Shown here: positions 54,001 through 64,000 of the stretch, piece by piece | Layout of the letters: every line of letters begins with the position of its first letter | Position numbering within the stretch: position 1 is the first letter of the stretch | Position numbers and translations under genes: made by a program | Notes under the pieces: model-generated | What the model was told of the DNA's origin: nothing | Databases searched by the model: none | Seen by the model: only the letters and a program-made list of their open reading frames with translations | Assembly: GCA_002728135.1 (NCBI GenBank) | Contig: PBVE01000023.1 | Coordinates: 248,001-312,000 of the forward strand | Direction: 5' to 3' | From: Rhodospirillaceae bacterium | GTDB taxonomy: Bacteria; Pseudomonadota; Alphaproteobacteria; UBA828 | Length of the DNA stretch: 64,000 nucleotides

Positions 54001-54630
54001 CTAAACATTATTTTTATTTTTTAAAAAAGAAATTTTTGGTTCTTGTCCTGAAAATAAGCGTTTAATATTTGCCTTATGTTTTGCAATTACTAAAACACTT
54101 ATAAACAATCCAAGCCAAATCACTAAACTATCGCCCCAACACCATCCAAGTAGGGGAATACTTGATATTGCGATAATAGCAGCAATAGAAGAAAATTTGG
54201 TTGTTATAGCAATAATGATCCACACGCAGCATATTAACAAACCTATAGGCCAATAAAAACCAATTAGAACACCTATGCCTGTTGCTACCCCTTTACCCCC
54301 GCGGAATTTAAGCCAAAATGGGAAAATATGACCAAGTACAGCTGCAATTGAAACATAAAAGGCCATGTCAAGGCCAAATTCCATAGCTGCAAACACTGGG
54401 CCTATCCCTTTAGAAAAATCAAATAAAAGTGTTATACCAGCGGCAATTTTATTGCCCGACCGTAATACATTAGTAGCACCAATGTTTTTGGATCCAATCT
54501 TTCTTGGGTCAGGAAGATTAAAAATCTTAGAGATTATAAGACCAAAAGGAACAGATCCAACTAAATAAGCCAAGAAAGCCCCAATAATAAATGGCCATAC
54601 AAACATAAAACCGCCCATGGGTTCAGGCAT
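54001..54630 (-). CDS. plsY: acylphosphate:glycerol-3-phosphate acyltransferase
   Basis: PlsY makes lysophosphatidic acid from acyl-phosphate and glycerol-3-phosphate, the first step of phospholipid synthesis. The three family motifs are visible: GSVPFG, GSKNIGATNVLR and RGGKGVATGIG. Five to six membrane helices in 209 residues. It follows pyrC by 6 bases on the same strand; pyrB-pyrC-plsY is the order here. AGAGG lies about 11 bases before the ATG. Confidence 0.96.
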   Translation of the reverse strand: MPEPMGGFMFVWPFIIGAFLAYLVGSVPFGLIISKIFNLPDPRKIGSKNIGATNVLRSGNKIAAGITLLFDFSKGIGPVFAAMEFGLDMAFYVSIAAVLGHIFPFWLKFRGGKGVATGIGVLIGFYWPIGLLICCVWIIIAITTKFSSIAAIIAISSIPLLGWCWGDSLVIWLGLFISVLVIAKHKANIKRLFSGQEPKISFLKNKNNV

Positions 54631-54636
54631 TATGTT

Positions 54637-55938
54637 TTAAGCCTCTTGTTTGAAAACCGTGCGGCCATCAACTATAGTTCGATTTACCTTACCTATCATC
54701 TTCCGTCCTTCAAAAGGTGTATTTTTTGATTTGCTAATAATCTTTTCTAGATCTACTGTCCATTCTGCATCAGGGTCAAAGATTACCATATCTGCGGGTG
54801 CACCTTTATAGAATTTTCCAGCTTTAAGGCCAATTAAATCAGCAGGCTCGCACGTTATTTTAGATAAAGCTTCTAGAAGAGTAAGGTGTCCATTATTAAC
54901 GAGCTCTAGGGTAAGAGATAGGAGTGTTTCTAGTCCAACTACACCGTTTGAAGCATGTTCCATAGGGACTCTCTTACTTTCTTGGTCATGCGGTGCATGA
55001 TCTGTAGCAATTGCATCAATTGTACCATCTGATAGTCCATCTATTATTGCAAGCCTATTTTCCTCACTTCTGAGCGGGGGTGCCATTTTAGCAAAGGTAC
55101 GATAGTTGCCTACATCACTATCTGTAAGGATAAAGTGGTGTGGAGCAGCTTCACATGATACTTGCAAACCTTTTTCTTTTGCCTTACGCACTGCTTCCAC
55201 TCCTTGAGCAGTTGAGATATGTGCAACGTGATAACGTCCACCAGTAATTTCAACTAGTCTAAGGTCTCTCTCAATAATTACTATTTCAGATGCATCAGGA
55301 ATTCCTGGGAGCCCGAGCTTAGTTGCCATTTGACCTTCTGCCATACATCCACAACCTGATAGGGAGAGGTCTTCAGCATGTTGACTAACAATCATATCAA
55401 ACGCTTTTGCATAAGCTAATGCACGACGCATAACCTGACTATCCATTATTGGCAGACCATCGTCAGTAAAGGCAACAGCACCTGCATTAGCAAGCATTCC
55501 TATTTCTGTAAGTTGTTTTCCTTCCAATCCTTTTGTTACAGCCGCAAATGGATATATTTTTACACTTTTTGCCTCTCTTGCCCTTCGTTGAATGAATTCA
55601 ATGAGTGCAACATCATCTATTACAGGGTTTGTATTAGGCATACAGCAAAGAGTCGTGACTCCACCAGCTGCAGCAGACTTACCTCCACTTTCTATTGTTT
55701 CTTTGTGTTCGTGGCCAGGTTCTCTTAGATGAACATGAATATCTACTAAACCTGGAGCTAATATATGACCTTGACAGTCAATCATAATAGTTTCTTCAGA
55801 CAAGTCTGGATTAAACAGATGGGAGCCCAAATCTAATATTTTACTCCCACGAGTTAATATTCCACCTTTGACATCCAAGTTTGATGAGGGGTCAATAAGG
55901 CGGGAATTTATATAAGCTATATCAGGTTTATTTGGCAT
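54637..55938 (-). CDS. pyrC: dihydroorotase
   Basis: Cyclizes carbamoyl aspartate in pyrimidine synthesis. Metal ligands are in DIHVHLREPG and the DHAPHDQE signature, with a late Asp. It belongs to class I of the family (433 residues, no short E. coli-type form). The TDDG segment near residue 160 fits the bridging Asp used in class I enzymes. An active enzyme is likely because all metal-binding positions I can see are intact. It is 4 bases downstream of pyrB and 6 before plsY. Confidence 0.94.
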   Translation of the reverse strand: MPNKPDIAYINSRLIDPSSNLDVKGGILTRGSKILDLGSHLFNPDLSEETIMIDCQGHILAPGLVDIHVHLREPGHEHKETIESGGKSAAAGGVTTLCCMPNTNPVIDDVALIEFIQRRAREAKSVKIYPFAAVTKGLEGKQLTEIGMLANAGAVAFTDDGLPIMDSQVMRRALAYAKAFDMIVSQHAEDLSLSGCGCMAEGQMATKLGLPGIPDASEIVIIERDLRLVEITGGRYHVAHISTAQGVEAVRKAKEKGLQVSCEAAPHHFILTDSDVGNYRTFAKMAPPLRSEENRLAIIDGLSDGTIDAIATDHAPHDQESKRVPMEHASNGVVGLETLLSLTLELVNNGHLTLLEALSKITCEPADLIGLKAGKFYKGAPADMVIFDPDAEWTVDLEKIISKSKNTPFEGRKMIGKVNRTIVDGRTVFKQEA

Positions 55939-55942
55939 TTAA

Positions 55943-56899
55943 TTACCCTTCTTTCTGTAAATTTAGGGCAAGAAGTTCCATACAGGCCTGACGAACAGCA
56001 ACGCCAAACTCAACTTGTTCTAAAATTACGCTGCGTGTTATATCATCAGCCACTTCACTATCTATTTCAATTCCTCTATTCATTGGGCCCGGGTGCATAA
56101 TCATTGCATCTTCTTTTGCAAAAGAAAGTTTTTTTCTATCAAGTCCCCAGAACCGAAAATATTCTCTTGTTGAGGGAACAAAAGATCCTTGCATCCTTTC
56201 TGATTGAAGTCTGAGCATCATTATAACATCACAGCCATCTATCCCTTGTTGCATATCATGATAAACATCCACACCAAGGTTTTCTATGCCCGTTGGAGTA
56301 AGTGTAGGAGGGGAAATTACTCGCACCTTTGCGCCCATTAGCTGGAGAAGGAGAATATTAGAACGGGCAACCCTGCTGTGCATTATGTCTCCACATATGG
56401 CCACTATTAATCCATTTAGGTGTCCCTTATGGCGTCTAATAGTTAAGGCATCAAGAAGAGCCTGTGTTGGGTGCTCGTGTGCACCATCTCCTGCATTAAG
56501 AACGGAACCTCTTACATGATGACTTAGAAGATTTACTGCCCCAGCATTTGGATGTCTCATTACCAGTAAATCTGGGTGCATTGCATTAAGGGTCATTGCA
56601 GTATCAATTAGCGTTTCACCCTTTTTAATTGCAGATGATGAAACTGAAATATTGATAGTATCAGCACCTAATCTTTTCCCTGCAAGCTCAAAAGATGTAC
56701 GTGTTCGTGTTGAATTTTCAAAAAAAAGTAAAACTAGTGTTTTCCCACGCAATATGTTGTGTTTTTTCTGTTGTTCTCTATTAAGTTGGATATAGCGTTC
56801 GGAAAGATTTAGAATATTAGAAACATCATTCTCCGACAATTCCTCGATACCAAGAAGGTGGCGGTGCTTGAATGACATATCGTTTGTTAAAATGCTCAT
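55943..56899 (-). CDS. pyrB: aspartate carbamoyltransferase catalytic subunit
   Basis: Forms carbamoyl aspartate from carbamoyl phosphate and aspartate. The carbamoyl-phosphate loop [11 protein letters not shown] is near residue 57, [11 protein letters not shown] near 141 and the aspartate-binding region later, with LRLQSER. Length is 318 residues. No regulatory subunit pyrI is present. It begins the pyrB-pyrC-plsY run; AAGG lies 8 bases upstream of the ATG. Confidence 0.97.
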   Translation of the reverse strand: MSILTNDMSFKHRHLLGIEELSENDVSNILNLSERYIQLNREQQKKHNILRGKTLVLLFFENSTRTRTSFELAGKRLGADTINISVSSSAIKKGETLIDTAMTLNAMHPDLLVMRHPNAGAVNLLSHHVRGSVLNAGDGAHEHPTQALLDALTIRRHKGHLNGLIVAICGDIMHSRVARSNILLLQLMGAKVRVISPPTLTPTGIENLGVDVYHDMQQGIDGCDVIMMLRLQSERMQGSFVPSTREYFRFWGLDRKKLSFAKEDAMIMHPGPMNRGIEIDSEVADDITRSVILEQVEFGVAVRQACMELLALNLQKEG

Positions 56900-57089
56900 T
56901 AAAAAAACCTTATATGCTTGGTGAGGCTATCAATGCAAGTATTACCTTAAATTACTATGAAAAATTGATAAAAAATCTTTTTTATAGCAAATTAATTGAT
57001 AGGTGATATATGAAGGCACATGTTTTAAAAAAAATGTGATCTTCTTACGGCTAGTTTTTCACAGCAACATTTTTCTTGAATAGGAAGTA

Positions 57090-58001
57090 ATGGAATATAA
57101 AAACTCCGATAGCACGATACTTCATGTACATGCCCTTACAATCTTGGCAAACTTATTAATTTCAACGTCATTTACTGTAGGGCATGCCATTGCCCATGCA
57201 TTTGAACCTGGTGTATTGATGTTGGTTCGCTTTGCTATGGCAGCAATCATAATGGGTGTTTTTGTTTATTGGAAATATGGCTTTTCATGGCCAGGCTGGC
57301 AAGGAATGCTTAGATATACCATTCTTGGACTAATGCCTGTGGGGTTTTTTTGGTGTCAATTTGAGTCATTAAGATACACGAGTGCGCTTAATACAAGTGC
57401 CTTATTTACAACTGTTCCTGGTATTTCAGCAATAATTGCGGCAATTTTTATTGGTGAAAGGTTGGGCTGGCATCGTCTACTAGCACTGGGTGTTGGGATG
57501 ATAGGTGCTCTGTGGGTAGTATTTAGGGGTGATCCAGATCGCTTCTTAGCTTTTGACCTTAACTATGGTGATATTTTGTTTTTATTAGGTTGCTTATGTT
57601 TTGGTGCATATGGTGTTTTAGTGAAACATCTTCATAGGGGAGAGCCCACTGCTATAATGACTTTTTGGGTTTTAGTTGTAGCTACATTGTCATTTTTTCT
57701 AATAGCAGCGAAGGACATAGCATCTACTGATTGGGTAGGTGCAAGTTTTGAGGTTTATGGGTGGTTATTTTACCTAGCTTTAGTGACTACGGTGATCAGT
57801 TTTTTCCTTTTTCAATATGCCACCCCACGAATTGGTCCAACTCGCGTTCAGGCATATAGTTATTTTATGCCAGGATTAGTTATTTTAACAGAGTGGATAA
57901 TAGGCTACGGCCTACCTCCAGCAATGACGCTTCCAGGAATAGCATTGGTATTAATTACTAGTTATTTTATTCAACAAGGATCTAAAATAGTTAAATCTTA
58001 A
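57090..58001 (+). CDS. EamA/DMT superfamily transporter
   Basis: A 303-residue membrane protein with about ten helices in two EamA halves, the second of the window. The N-terminal half has FTVGHAIAHAFEPGVLMLVRFAMAA, and the second GVLVKHLHRGEPTA with a conserved start of the repeat. AGGAAG lies 5-6 bases before the ATG. It differs clearly from the transporter at 7564 and is not a recent duplicate. Its end overlaps the stop of convergent ruvX by 4 bases. Substrate unknown. Confidence 0.87.
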   Translation: MEYKNSDSTILHVHALTILANLLISTSFTVGHAIAHAFEPGVLMLVRFAMAAIIMGVFVYWKYGFSWPGWQGMLRYTILGLMPVGFFWCQFESLRYTSALNTSALFTTVPGISAIIAAIFIGERLGWHRLLALGVGMIGALWVVFRGDPDRFLAFDLNYGDILFLLGCLCFGAYGVLVKHLHRGEPTAIMTFWVLVVATLSFFLIAAKDIASTDWVGASFEVYGWLFYLALVTTVISFFLFQYATPRIGPTRVQAYSYFMPGLVILTEWIIGYGLPPAMTLPGIALVLITSYFIQQGSKIVKS

Positions 58002-58468
58002 ATGTTGTTAGTAGACATTAGGTCAAGGGCACCCTGCAAAATAAATGTTGCAGCAAGCTTGTCTACAATTTGTGAGCGCCTTTTTCTGGAGAGATCTGCT
58101 TGGATCATGATTTTTTCAACAGCTACAGTTGAAAGACGCTCATCCCAAAGAGATATTAATGCAAAATCTTCATGTGCTAATTGTTTTGAGTAATCCTTTA
58201 TTGATTGTGCTGCAGGGCCAAAACTCCCATCCATATTCATTGGAAGACCAATTATTAGAGCACCGACGTTTTCACTTTTAGTTATAACTTTTAGTTCCTT
58301 TGCATTCAGTGAAAATTTTTTCCGTGATAAGGATTTATATGGAGTTGCAACAATTCGTTCTACATCTGATAAGGCAAGGCCTATAGTTTTGGTACCAAGA
58401 TCAAGCCCGAGAACACGTTGTCCTCTCCCAATAAGATTATTAATCTCGTTAATATTGCGGATATGCAT
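57998..58468 (-). CDS. ruvX: Holliday junction resolvase RuvX/YqgF
   Basis: Predicted RNase H-fold nuclease in RNA processing or recombination. The N-terminal GLDLGTKTIGLALSD, the IIGLPMNMDGS segment and DERLSTVAVE supply the acidic residues of the active site. Length is 156 residues. It stands alone on the minus strand between a transporter and gatC; ruvX next to gatC is common in alphaproteobacteria. Its last bases overlap the transporter gene by 4. Confidence 0.92.
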   Translation of the reverse strand: MHIRNINEINNLIGRGQRVLGLDLGTKTIGLALSDVERIVATPYKSLSRKKFSLNAKELKVITKSENVGALIIGLPMNMDGSFGPAAQSIKDYSKQLAHEDFALISLWDERLSTVAVEKIMIQADLSRKRRSQIVDKLAATFILQGALDLMSTNNI

Positions 58469-58538
58469 GTCCAGTGATACCTTCGCCAGCCTTAAGATTA
58501 TTATTCATAAAATTTTAATTGCTGAGTGAAAATGACAC

Positions 58539-58826
58539 ATGCCGATAGATAAAGCCACCGTGCAGCGTATATCCAGGTTGGCTCGCATTCATATTGATGA
58601 CAATGAAATTGAAGTCGTTGCTAAAGAGCTGAATGGAATTATTGATTGGGTTGAACAACTAAAAGAGGTAGACACAGATTCTATCGAACCTATGACTAGT
58701 GTTGTTGAACTAAAACTTCCAAAAAGAAAAGATATGGTTAACGATTCAGCTGATAGACAAGAGTTGCTGTCAAATTCACCGGAGTCGGAGGATGGATTTT
58801 TTGTAGTTCCAAAGGTTGTAGAATGA
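58539..58826 (+). CDS. gatC: Asp-tRNA(Asn)/Glu-tRNA(Gln) amidotransferase subunit C
   Basis: Small subunit of the GatCAB transamidosome. The 95-residue protein has [12 protein letters not shown], the helical N-terminus, and the [16 protein letters not shown] segment near residue 50 that wraps GatA. It precedes gatA with a 4-base ATGA overlap. The presence of gatCAB implies that Gln-tRNA or Asn-tRNA is made indirectly in this organism; GlnS or AsnS cannot be checked here. Confidence 0.95.
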   Translation: MPIDKATVQRISRLARIHIDDNEIEVVAKELNGIIDWVEQLKEVDTDSIEPMTSVVELKLPKRKDMVNDSADRQELLSNSPESEDGFFVVPKVVE

Positions 58827-60310
58827 GTAAACTTACGGAGTTAACAGTTGCTGACGCAATTTCTGGGCTCAGGAAAAAAGAATTTTCTGCTGTTGAGCTA
58901 ACTGAGGACCACATAAATGCTGTCAAAGACTCTCAAGAATTAAACGCTTATGTTGTTAAAACTTTTGATTTGGCTAGACAGCGTTCAATCTTATCCGATA
59001 AAAAAATAAGTAGTGGTGAGGCAGGATTACTAGAAGGAATTCCAATTGCGGTAAAGGACTTGTTTTGTACAAAGGGAGTGCATTCTTCTGCCTGTTCTAA
59101 GGTGCTTGATGGCTTCCAGCCTCCATATGAATCTACAGTTACCCAAAAATTATGGGATTCAGGTGCTGTAATGCTTGGAAAAGCAAATATGGATGAATTT
59201 GCAATGGGTTCTTCAAACTCAACTAGTTGTTATGGGCCAGCTATTAATCCATGGACTCCAAAAGAGACAGGAGAACAACGTGTGCCTGGGGGAAGCTCTG
59301 GAGGTTCAGCGGTTGCAGTTGCTGCTCGAGCAGCTTTAGCTGCTACAGGAACAGATACAGGAGGGTCAATAAGACAGCCTGCATCATTTTGTGGTGTTGT
59401 TGGATTAAAACCAACCTACGGACGATGTTCTCGATGGGGTATAATAGCTTTTGCATCATCGCTTGATCAGGCTGGGCCCATTACAAGAAGTGTAAAAGAT
59501 GCTGCACTAATGTTAAATGTAATGGCAGGTTTTGATTCAAAGGACTCAACATCACTAGATAAAAATGTACCAGACTATGTCAAGGACTTAGATCAGGGTG
59601 TTAAGGGTCTTAGGATAGGAGTTCCTGAGGAATATCGTATTGATGGTATGTTGCCTGAGATTACTGCTTTGTGGGAGCAAGGCATTGAATGGTTTAAGAA
59701 TGCTGGTGGTGAAATAAAGGAGATTTCACTTCCGCATACTAAATATGCTCTTCCAACATACTATATAATTGCACCGGCAGAGGCTTCATCAAATTTGGCA
59801 CGCTATGACGGGGTTCGTTTCGGGTTAAGAGAAACTGGAGATGATCTTATTGATATGTATTCTAAAAGTAGAGCAAAAGGTTTTGGTGAGGAAGTTAAAA
59901 GGCGTGTAATGATTGGTACTTACGTTTTGTCGGCTGGTTACTATGATGCATATTATCTAAAGGCTCAACGCGTTAGATCACGTATTGCTAAAGATTTTAA
60001 GGATGCATTTAATGATGTAGACGTTATTTTAACTCCGACTGCACCAACAGGTGCGTTTGCAGTTGGTGAAAAGACGGATGATCCTATATCAATGTATTTG
60101 AACGATGTATTTACTGTTCCTGCTAGTTTAGCTGGATTACCTGGTATTTCAATTCCATCAGGTTTAAGCCCTGAGGGCATGCCATTAGGCCTTCAACTTA
60201 TTGGTAGACCATTTGATGAGGTTACTATTCTCTCTGCAGGAAGGTTTTTAGAAACTGCTGCAGATTTTAACTGCCTTCCGAGTGATAATATAGGAAGGAA
60301 AAAATTATGA
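58823..60310 (+). CDS. gatA: Asp-tRNA(Asn)/Glu-tRNA(Gln) amidotransferase subunit A
   Basis: Amidase-signature subunit that releases ammonia from glutamine and feeds it to GatB. Catalytic Lys78 is in AVKDLF, the cis-Ser in GGSSGGSA and the nucleophile Ser182 in [12 protein letters not shown]. Length is 495 residues. Overlaps gatC and gatB by 4 bases each, so all three are translated together. It is a paralogue of the amidase at 1130-2650 but belongs to a separate branch. Confidence 0.97.
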   Translation: MSKLTELTVADAISGLRKKEFSAVELTEDHINAVKDSQELNAYVVKTFDLARQRSILSDKKISSGEAGLLEGIPIAVKDLFCTKGVHSSACSKVLDGFQPPYESTVTQKLWDSGAVMLGKANMDEFAMGSSNSTSCYGPAINPWTPKETGEQRVPGGSSGGSAVAVAARAALAATGTDTGGSIRQPASFCGVVGLKPTYGRCSRWGIIAFASSLDQAGPITRSVKDAALMLNVMAGFDSKDSTSLDKNVPDYVKDLDQGVKGLRIGVPEEYRIDGMLPEITALWEQGIEWFKNAGGEIKEISLPHTKYALPTYYIIAPAEASSNLARYDGVRFGLRETGDDLIDMYSKSRAKGFGEEVKRRVMIGTYVLSAGYYDAYYLKAQRVRSRIAKDFKDAFNDVDVILTPTAPTGAFAVGEKTDDPISMYLNDVFTVPASLAGLPGISIPSGLSPEGMPLGLQLIGRPFDEVTILSAGRFLETAADFNCLPSDNIGRKKL

Positions 60311-61758
60311 CTTATTGTATTCAGGGTAATAGTGGTCAGTTTGAACTAGTAGTGGGTTTAGAAGTTCATGCTCAGGTAAAGTCAAAAGCCAAATTATTTT
60401 CAGGGGCTCCGACAGAATATGGTGCAGAACCAAATACTCAAGTATCATTTATTGATGCCGGAATGCCAGGAATGTTACCAGTCATTAATGAAGTTGCTAT
60501 AGAACAGGCAGTGAGAACAGGCCTCGCTTTAAACGCAAAAATAAACCTAACTTCAATATTTGATAGAAAAAATTATTTTTATCCCGATTTACCTTGTGGG
60601 TATCAAATTTCTCAATACCTTGATCCTATTGTTGGTGAAGGCACTGTAGAAATCGATCTTAAAGATGGATCAAGTCGGAACATAGGGATTGAGAGGTTGC
60701 ATCTAGAAATGGATGCTGGAAAGAGTATACATGACTTGAGACCAAATGTTACCCATGTAGACCTTAATAGATCTGGCATCGCATTGATGGAGATTGTATC
60801 AAAACCTGACATGCGTTCTCCAGAAGAGGCTGGTGCATATTTGCGTAAGCTAAGAACTATTCTAAGATATGTTGGGAGTTGTGACGGCAATATGGAGCAA
60901 GGTTCTATGCGCTGTGACGTTAATGTTTCTGTTAGACGTCCGGGCGAAAAATACGGCACTCGATGTGAGATAAAGAATGTCAATTCTGTCCGGTTTGTTA
61001 TGCGTGCAATTGAATATGAGAGTAAAAGACAAGTTGATATTATAGAGGAAGGAAATTCTGTAGATCAGGAAACAAGATTATTTGATTCTTCTAAAGGTGA
61101 AACACGTACAATGCGATCAAAAGAAGAGGCTCACGACTACAGGTATTTCCCTGACCCCGATTTGCTTCCTTTAAAAATTGAGCAGGATTGGGTTAATGAA
61201 ATTAAAAATTCATTACCTGAGTTGCCTGATGTGCTTAAGAAGCGTTTTATAAAGCAATATAGTTTAACTCCTTATGATGCTGAAGTTTTAGTAAGCGAGC
61301 AGAGTTCTGCAATGTTTTTTGAAACTGTTGCTCATGGACGTGATGGTAAGCTGGCCGCTAATTGGGTTACAGGTGAGTTTTTCGGGGCGCTTAACAAAGC
61401 TAACCTGAACATTGTAAACTCTCCTATTACCGCTCATCAACTGGGTGGTTTGATTGATCGAGTAAGTGATGGAACATTATCAGTTCGTCTTGCTAAGGAA
61501 GTTTTTGAGTTTATGTTTCTTAGTGGAAGTGACGCTGACGTTGTTATTGAAGAAAAAGGATTAAAGCAGGTTACAGACGTAGATGAAATTCATACTATTA
61601 TTGACAAAATCCTCTCTTCAAATACTGAAAAAGTTGAAGAATTTCGCAATGGAAAAGTGAAATTAATGGGATGGTTTGTTGGTCAAGTTATGAAGGAAAG
61701 CCAAGGTAAAGCTAATCCTGCAGCTGTAAATAAAGCTCTCAAAGAAAAATTAACTTAA
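60307..61758 (+). CDS. gatB: Asp-tRNA(Asn)/Glu-tRNA(Gln) amidotransferase subunit B
   Basis: Kinase and transamidase subunit that activates the misacylated t[21 protein letters not shown] at the N-terminus is the family mark, with [19 protein letters not shown] and HLEMDAGKS, and the C-terminal YqeY-like domain follows from about residue 330. Length is 483 residues. It ends the gatCAB unit; the 50 bases after it contain a weak GGTTA/TAACC repeat but no clear terminator. Confidence 0.96.
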   Translation: MTYCIQGNSGQFELVVGLEVHAQVKSKAKLFSGAPTEYGAEPNTQVSFIDAGMPGMLPVINEVAIEQAVRTGLALNAKINLTSIFDRKNYFYPDLPCGYQISQYLDPIVGEGTVEIDLKDGSSRNIGIERLHLEMDAGKSIHDLRPNVTHVDLNRSGIALMEIVSKPDMRSPEEAGAYLRKLRTILRYVGSCDGNMEQGSMRCDVNVSVRRPGEKYGTRCEIKNVNSVRFVMRAIEYESKRQVDIIEEGNSVDQETRLFDSSKGETRTMRSKEEAHDYRYFPDPDLLPLKIEQDWVNEIKNSLPELPDVLKKRFIKQYSLTPYDAEVLVSEQSSAMFFETVAHGRDGKLAANWVTGEFFGALNKANLNIVNSPITAHQLGGLIDRVSDGTLSVRLAKEVFEFMFLSGSDADVVIEEKGLKQVTDVDEIHTIIDKILSSNTEKVEEFRNGKVKLMGWFVGQVMKESQGKANPAAVNKALKEKLT

Positions 61759-61808
61759 TAGGTTACTCTAACTTTTATGAATTTAGTTTTTAATAACCAA
61801 ATTGTTGC

Positions 61809-63122
61809 ATGAGCACTCATAAAATTTATCCAAAAAAATTGATGTTTATGCGCAATCGTTTTTTCCAAATGATTGCAGCAATTGGGCTTGTTTACATAAT
61901 GAGTCAATTTTTCCGTACAGCAAATGGAGTTATAGCCAAGGATTTAACCCTTGAGTTTAAATTATCTGCAGACTCACTGGGTGTTCTTACTGGTGCATTT
62001 TTTTTGTCCTTTGCAATAGTTCAGATACCCATTGGGGTATTATTTGATCGATTTGGCCCTCGAATAGTGATGCCAGTAATTTTATTATTTGCAATATTAG
62101 GGAGTCTATTCTTTGGCTTTGCTGAAAACTTTTCTTCTTTAATTGTGGCTCGTTTGATGATGGGAGTAGGGGTTGCTCCAATACTTATGGGGGCTCTTTT
62201 TCTTTTTGGTCGTTGGGTCAGTGCTGAAGAATACAGTACATGGATGGGACGGATGATTGCTATCGGTGGGGTGGGAGCACTTTTATCTGCATCACCCTTA
62301 GCCTTTATAGCTGATAGCTATGGTTGGAGATATGCATTTATTGGTACAGCTATAATTACTGCAGTAGGTGGGTTATTTATATGGATTTGCGTTAGAGATT
62401 ACCCTCCTAATTTATCAGATAAAAATTTTTATAAATTAGTTCATCAGGGATCAAAAGAAACCTTATGGCAAAACATATGCGGAATTAAAGATCTAGCAAA
62501 AATAAAAAATCTATGGCAAATCCTTGCTATGGCCTTTGTATCATATCCTGTAACTATAACCATTCTTGGTTTATGGGGTGCACCTTGGCTAATAGATATT
62601 TATGGAATTACCCGGGTTGAGGCTGGGAATATATTGCTTTTGATGGCAATCGCATTAATCATTTCTAGTGTTTTGATTGGTCCAGTTGAGAAAAAATTGA
62701 ATAACAGAAAGTGGCTTGTAATTTCATGTTCTTGTGGAATTGGAATGTCACTTTGTATTTTAGCTATTTGGCCTAAACCGCCATTAGGATTTGCAATAGG
62801 AATACTTATATTTATTGGGTTTGCTGGTGCATATAACATAATAATTGCTGGGCATGGGAGGTCACTTTTTCCTGATCAACTTGCAGGTCGGGGAATGTCT
62901 CTTATCGGAATTGCTTTAATGGGTGGTCCATTTATCATGCAAAGTTTAACAGGGCTGATTATTAGTTCTTTCGAGGGAGATAATAGTATTATGCTATCTG
63001 GAGAACCATATAGGGCAGCCTTTGGTTTCTTAGCAGTCTGTATAATCATTGCGAGTATTTTTTATTCTAGGATACCTGACGCACGCCCATCAGAAGGTTT
63101 TGGAAGAACCAAGATAAATTAA
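61809..63122 (+). CDS. MFS transporter
   Basis: A 437-residue major facilitator protein with about 12 membrane helices. The loop 2-3 motif is seen as GVLFDRFGPRIV and resembles the MFS motif A. N-terminal helices begin at FFQMIAAIGLVYIMSQFFRT. No ribosome site is clear before ATG 61809, and a later Met is possible. It may be related to the imidase-like gene after it, with 105 bases between them; substrate is unknown. Confidence 0.88.
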   Translation: MSTHKIYPKKLMFMRNRFFQMIAAIGLVYIMSQFFRTANGVIAKDLTLEFKLSADSLGVLTGAFFLSFAIVQIPIGVLFDRFGPRIVMPVILLFAILGSLFFGFAENFSSLIVARLMMGVGVAPILMGALFLFGRWVSAEEYSTWMGRMIAIGGVGALLSASPLAFIADSYGWRYAFIGTAIITAVGGLFIWICVRDYPPNLSDKNFYKLVHQGSKETLWQNICGIKDLAKIKNLWQILAMAFVSYPVTITILGLWGAPWLIDIYGITRVEAGNILLLMAIALIISSVLIGPVEKKLNNRKWLVISCSCGIGMSLCILAIWPKPPLGFAIGILIFIGFAGAYNIIIAGHGRSLFPDQLAGRGMSLIGIALMGGPFIMQSLTGLIISSFEGDNSIMLSGEPYRAAFGFLAVCIIIASIFYSRIPDARPSEGFGRTKIN

Positions 63123-63227
63123 AATGCTGTTTATCTCAGAAATTTAAAAACTGATTAGGTCTCTCTTGCTTATATGTTCAGGCTACCTTAGTTTGTAATT
63201 CATAGGTATAAATAGGGAGAAACTAAA

Positions 63228-64000
63228 ATGTCTAAAAAGGAAAAAGAAATATTTGTCGCATTTGGTATCGACGTAGATGCTGTTGCTGGTCAAATCGGTA
63301 GTTATGCAGGAGGTGACTCTCCATCTGATATATCACGTGGTGTATTTGCTGCGGAAGTTGGGTCTCCACGCTTATTAGATCTTTTTGATCGGTTTGATAT
63401 TAAAACAAGTTGGTTTATTCCTGGGCATTCTATTGAGTCATTTCCCACAGAGATGAAAGCTGTAGCTAAAGCAGGTCATGAAATAGGACTACATGGGTAT
63501 ACTCATGAAAATCCAATTGCAATGACTCCTGAACAGGAGGCAGCTATTTTAGATAAAACTTTACGTTTGGTTAAAAAGTTATCGGGCAAAGCACCAACTG
63601 GGTATGTTGCTCCTTGGTGGGAGATGAGTGCCTATACACCTCACTTATTGATGGAGCGTGGAATAAAATATGATCATTCACAGATGCATCATGATTTTTT
63701 ACCGTATTGGATGAGAATTAATGAGGAATGGTCTTTAATCGATTATTCTAAACATCCAAGAACATGGATGAAGCCAATGAAAATGGGAGATAGGTTTCCT
63801 ATAGTTCAAATTCCAGGGAGTTGGTACTTGGATGATTTGCCACCAATGATGTTTATGAAAAAAGTTCCTAATTCAGGAGGATGGACAAATCCTCGTGATA
63901 TTGAGGATTGGTGGCGTGATCAATTTGATTGGGTGTATAGGGAAATGGATTATGCAGTTTTTACTTTTACTATTCATCCTGATATTTCAGGCAGACCTCA
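63228..64000 (+). CDS. polysaccharide-deacetylase family hydrolase, cyclic-imidase-like (3' end outside window)
   Basis: Reads 257 codons to the right edge. GGGAGA lies about 8 bases upstream of the ATG. The NodB/CE4-type fold shows Asp15 and Asp17 in GIDVDAVAG and the metal pair His89/His93 in HGYTH. The sequence ([15 protein letters not shown], then [16 protein letters not shown] and WYLDDLPPM) follows the branch that contains Helicobacter pylori PgdA and Pseudomonas cyclic imide hydrolase. It has no signal peptide, so a cytoplasmic imidase is more likely than a cell-wall deacetylase. The MFS gene upstream may carry the substrate. Confidence 0.85.
   Translation, partial: MSKKEKEIFVAFGIDVDAVAGQIGSYAGGDSPSDISRGVFAAEVGSPRLLDLFDRFDIKTSWFIPGHSIESFPTEMKAVAKAGHEIGLHGYTHENPIAMTPEQEAAILDKTLRLVKKLSGKAPTGYVAPWWEMSAYTPHLLMERGIKYDHSQMHHDFLPYWMRINEEWSLIDYSKHPRTWMKPMKMGDRFPIVQIPGSWYLDDLPPMMFMKKVPNSGGWTNPRDIEDWWRDQFDWVYREMDYAVFTFTIHPDISGRP

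Noticed and set aside
56960-56990. ATAAAAAA/TTTTTTAT inverted repeat before the second EamA gene
   Set aside because: Made only of A/T with a 2-base centre; expected by chance in such sequence.
1-64000. tRNA, rRNA, CRISPR, IS elements, att sites
   Set aside because: I read the intergenic gaps for tRNA T-arm and acceptor patterns, repeated units with spacers and transposase motifs. None was convincing; a covariance-model scan would be decisive.

Overview
The window looks like chromosome from an AT-rich, free-living alphaproteobacterium, probably marine. The evidence is gcrA, the alphaproteobacterial cell-cycle regulator, together with long gene runs typical of that class: rpsF-rpsR-DUF2232-rplI next to dnaB-alr-mlaEF-radA-cvpA-purF, pepA divergent from lptFG-lptD-surA-rsmA, and fabD-fabG-acpP-fabF-mltG. 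I cannot name the genus. A Rhodospirillales or SAR116-like marine lineage is only a guess.

Layout. Bases 1-9700 are accessory: the 3' part of an IlvD/Edd dehydratase that is visibly richer in G+C than its neighbours, an amidase, an extended SDR epimerase, a small VOC protein, a CmcJ/NvfI-type oxygenase, a large N,N-dimethylformamidase-like protein, an EamA transporter and a lipoprotein alpha/beta hydrolase. Bases 9982-14068 carry gcrA, then a TPR membrane protein, bamB and der. Bases 14071-26520 run on the minus strand: SDR, purF, cvpA, radA, an Mla-type ABC pair, alr, dnaB, cfa, rplI, a DUF2232 protein, rpsR and rpsF. Bases 26757-33735 run on the plus strand through fatty-acid synthesis (fabD, fabG, acpP, fabF), mltG, yicC and gmk, with one SDR gene reversed inside. 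Bases 33753-41128 are minus: GNAT, rsmA, surA, lptD, lptG and lptF, the outer-membrane LPS export block. Plus-strand pepA, ndk, clpS and clpA follow (41288-46126). Minus-strand genes fill 46151-56899: FemAB-like GNAT, a TPP enzyme, RidA, a 2-hydroxyacid dehydrogenase, rpmG, a small conserved protein, topA, plsY, pyrC and pyrB. The end holds an EamA transporter, ruvX, gatCAB, an MFS transporter and the start of a polysaccharide-deacetylase/cyclic-imidase-like gene.

How the genes fit together. Most of the window is housekeeping: envelope biogenesis (LptDFG, SurA, BamB, MltG, Mla-like ABC, Alr, PlsY, Cfa), fatty-acid synthesis, replication and repair, translation, protein turnover (ClpAS) and purine/pyrimidine synthesis. 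The part most likely to hold something unusual is the left end, where C-N bond hydrolases, an oxygenase, an epimerase and a transporter sit together. The right-edge imidase-like gene beside an MFS transporter is a second possible amide/imide-use locus. I found no rRNA, tRNA, CRISPR array, insertion sequence or prophage. Coordinates and motifs come from reading the sequence; family names come from recalled family features, not database searches.
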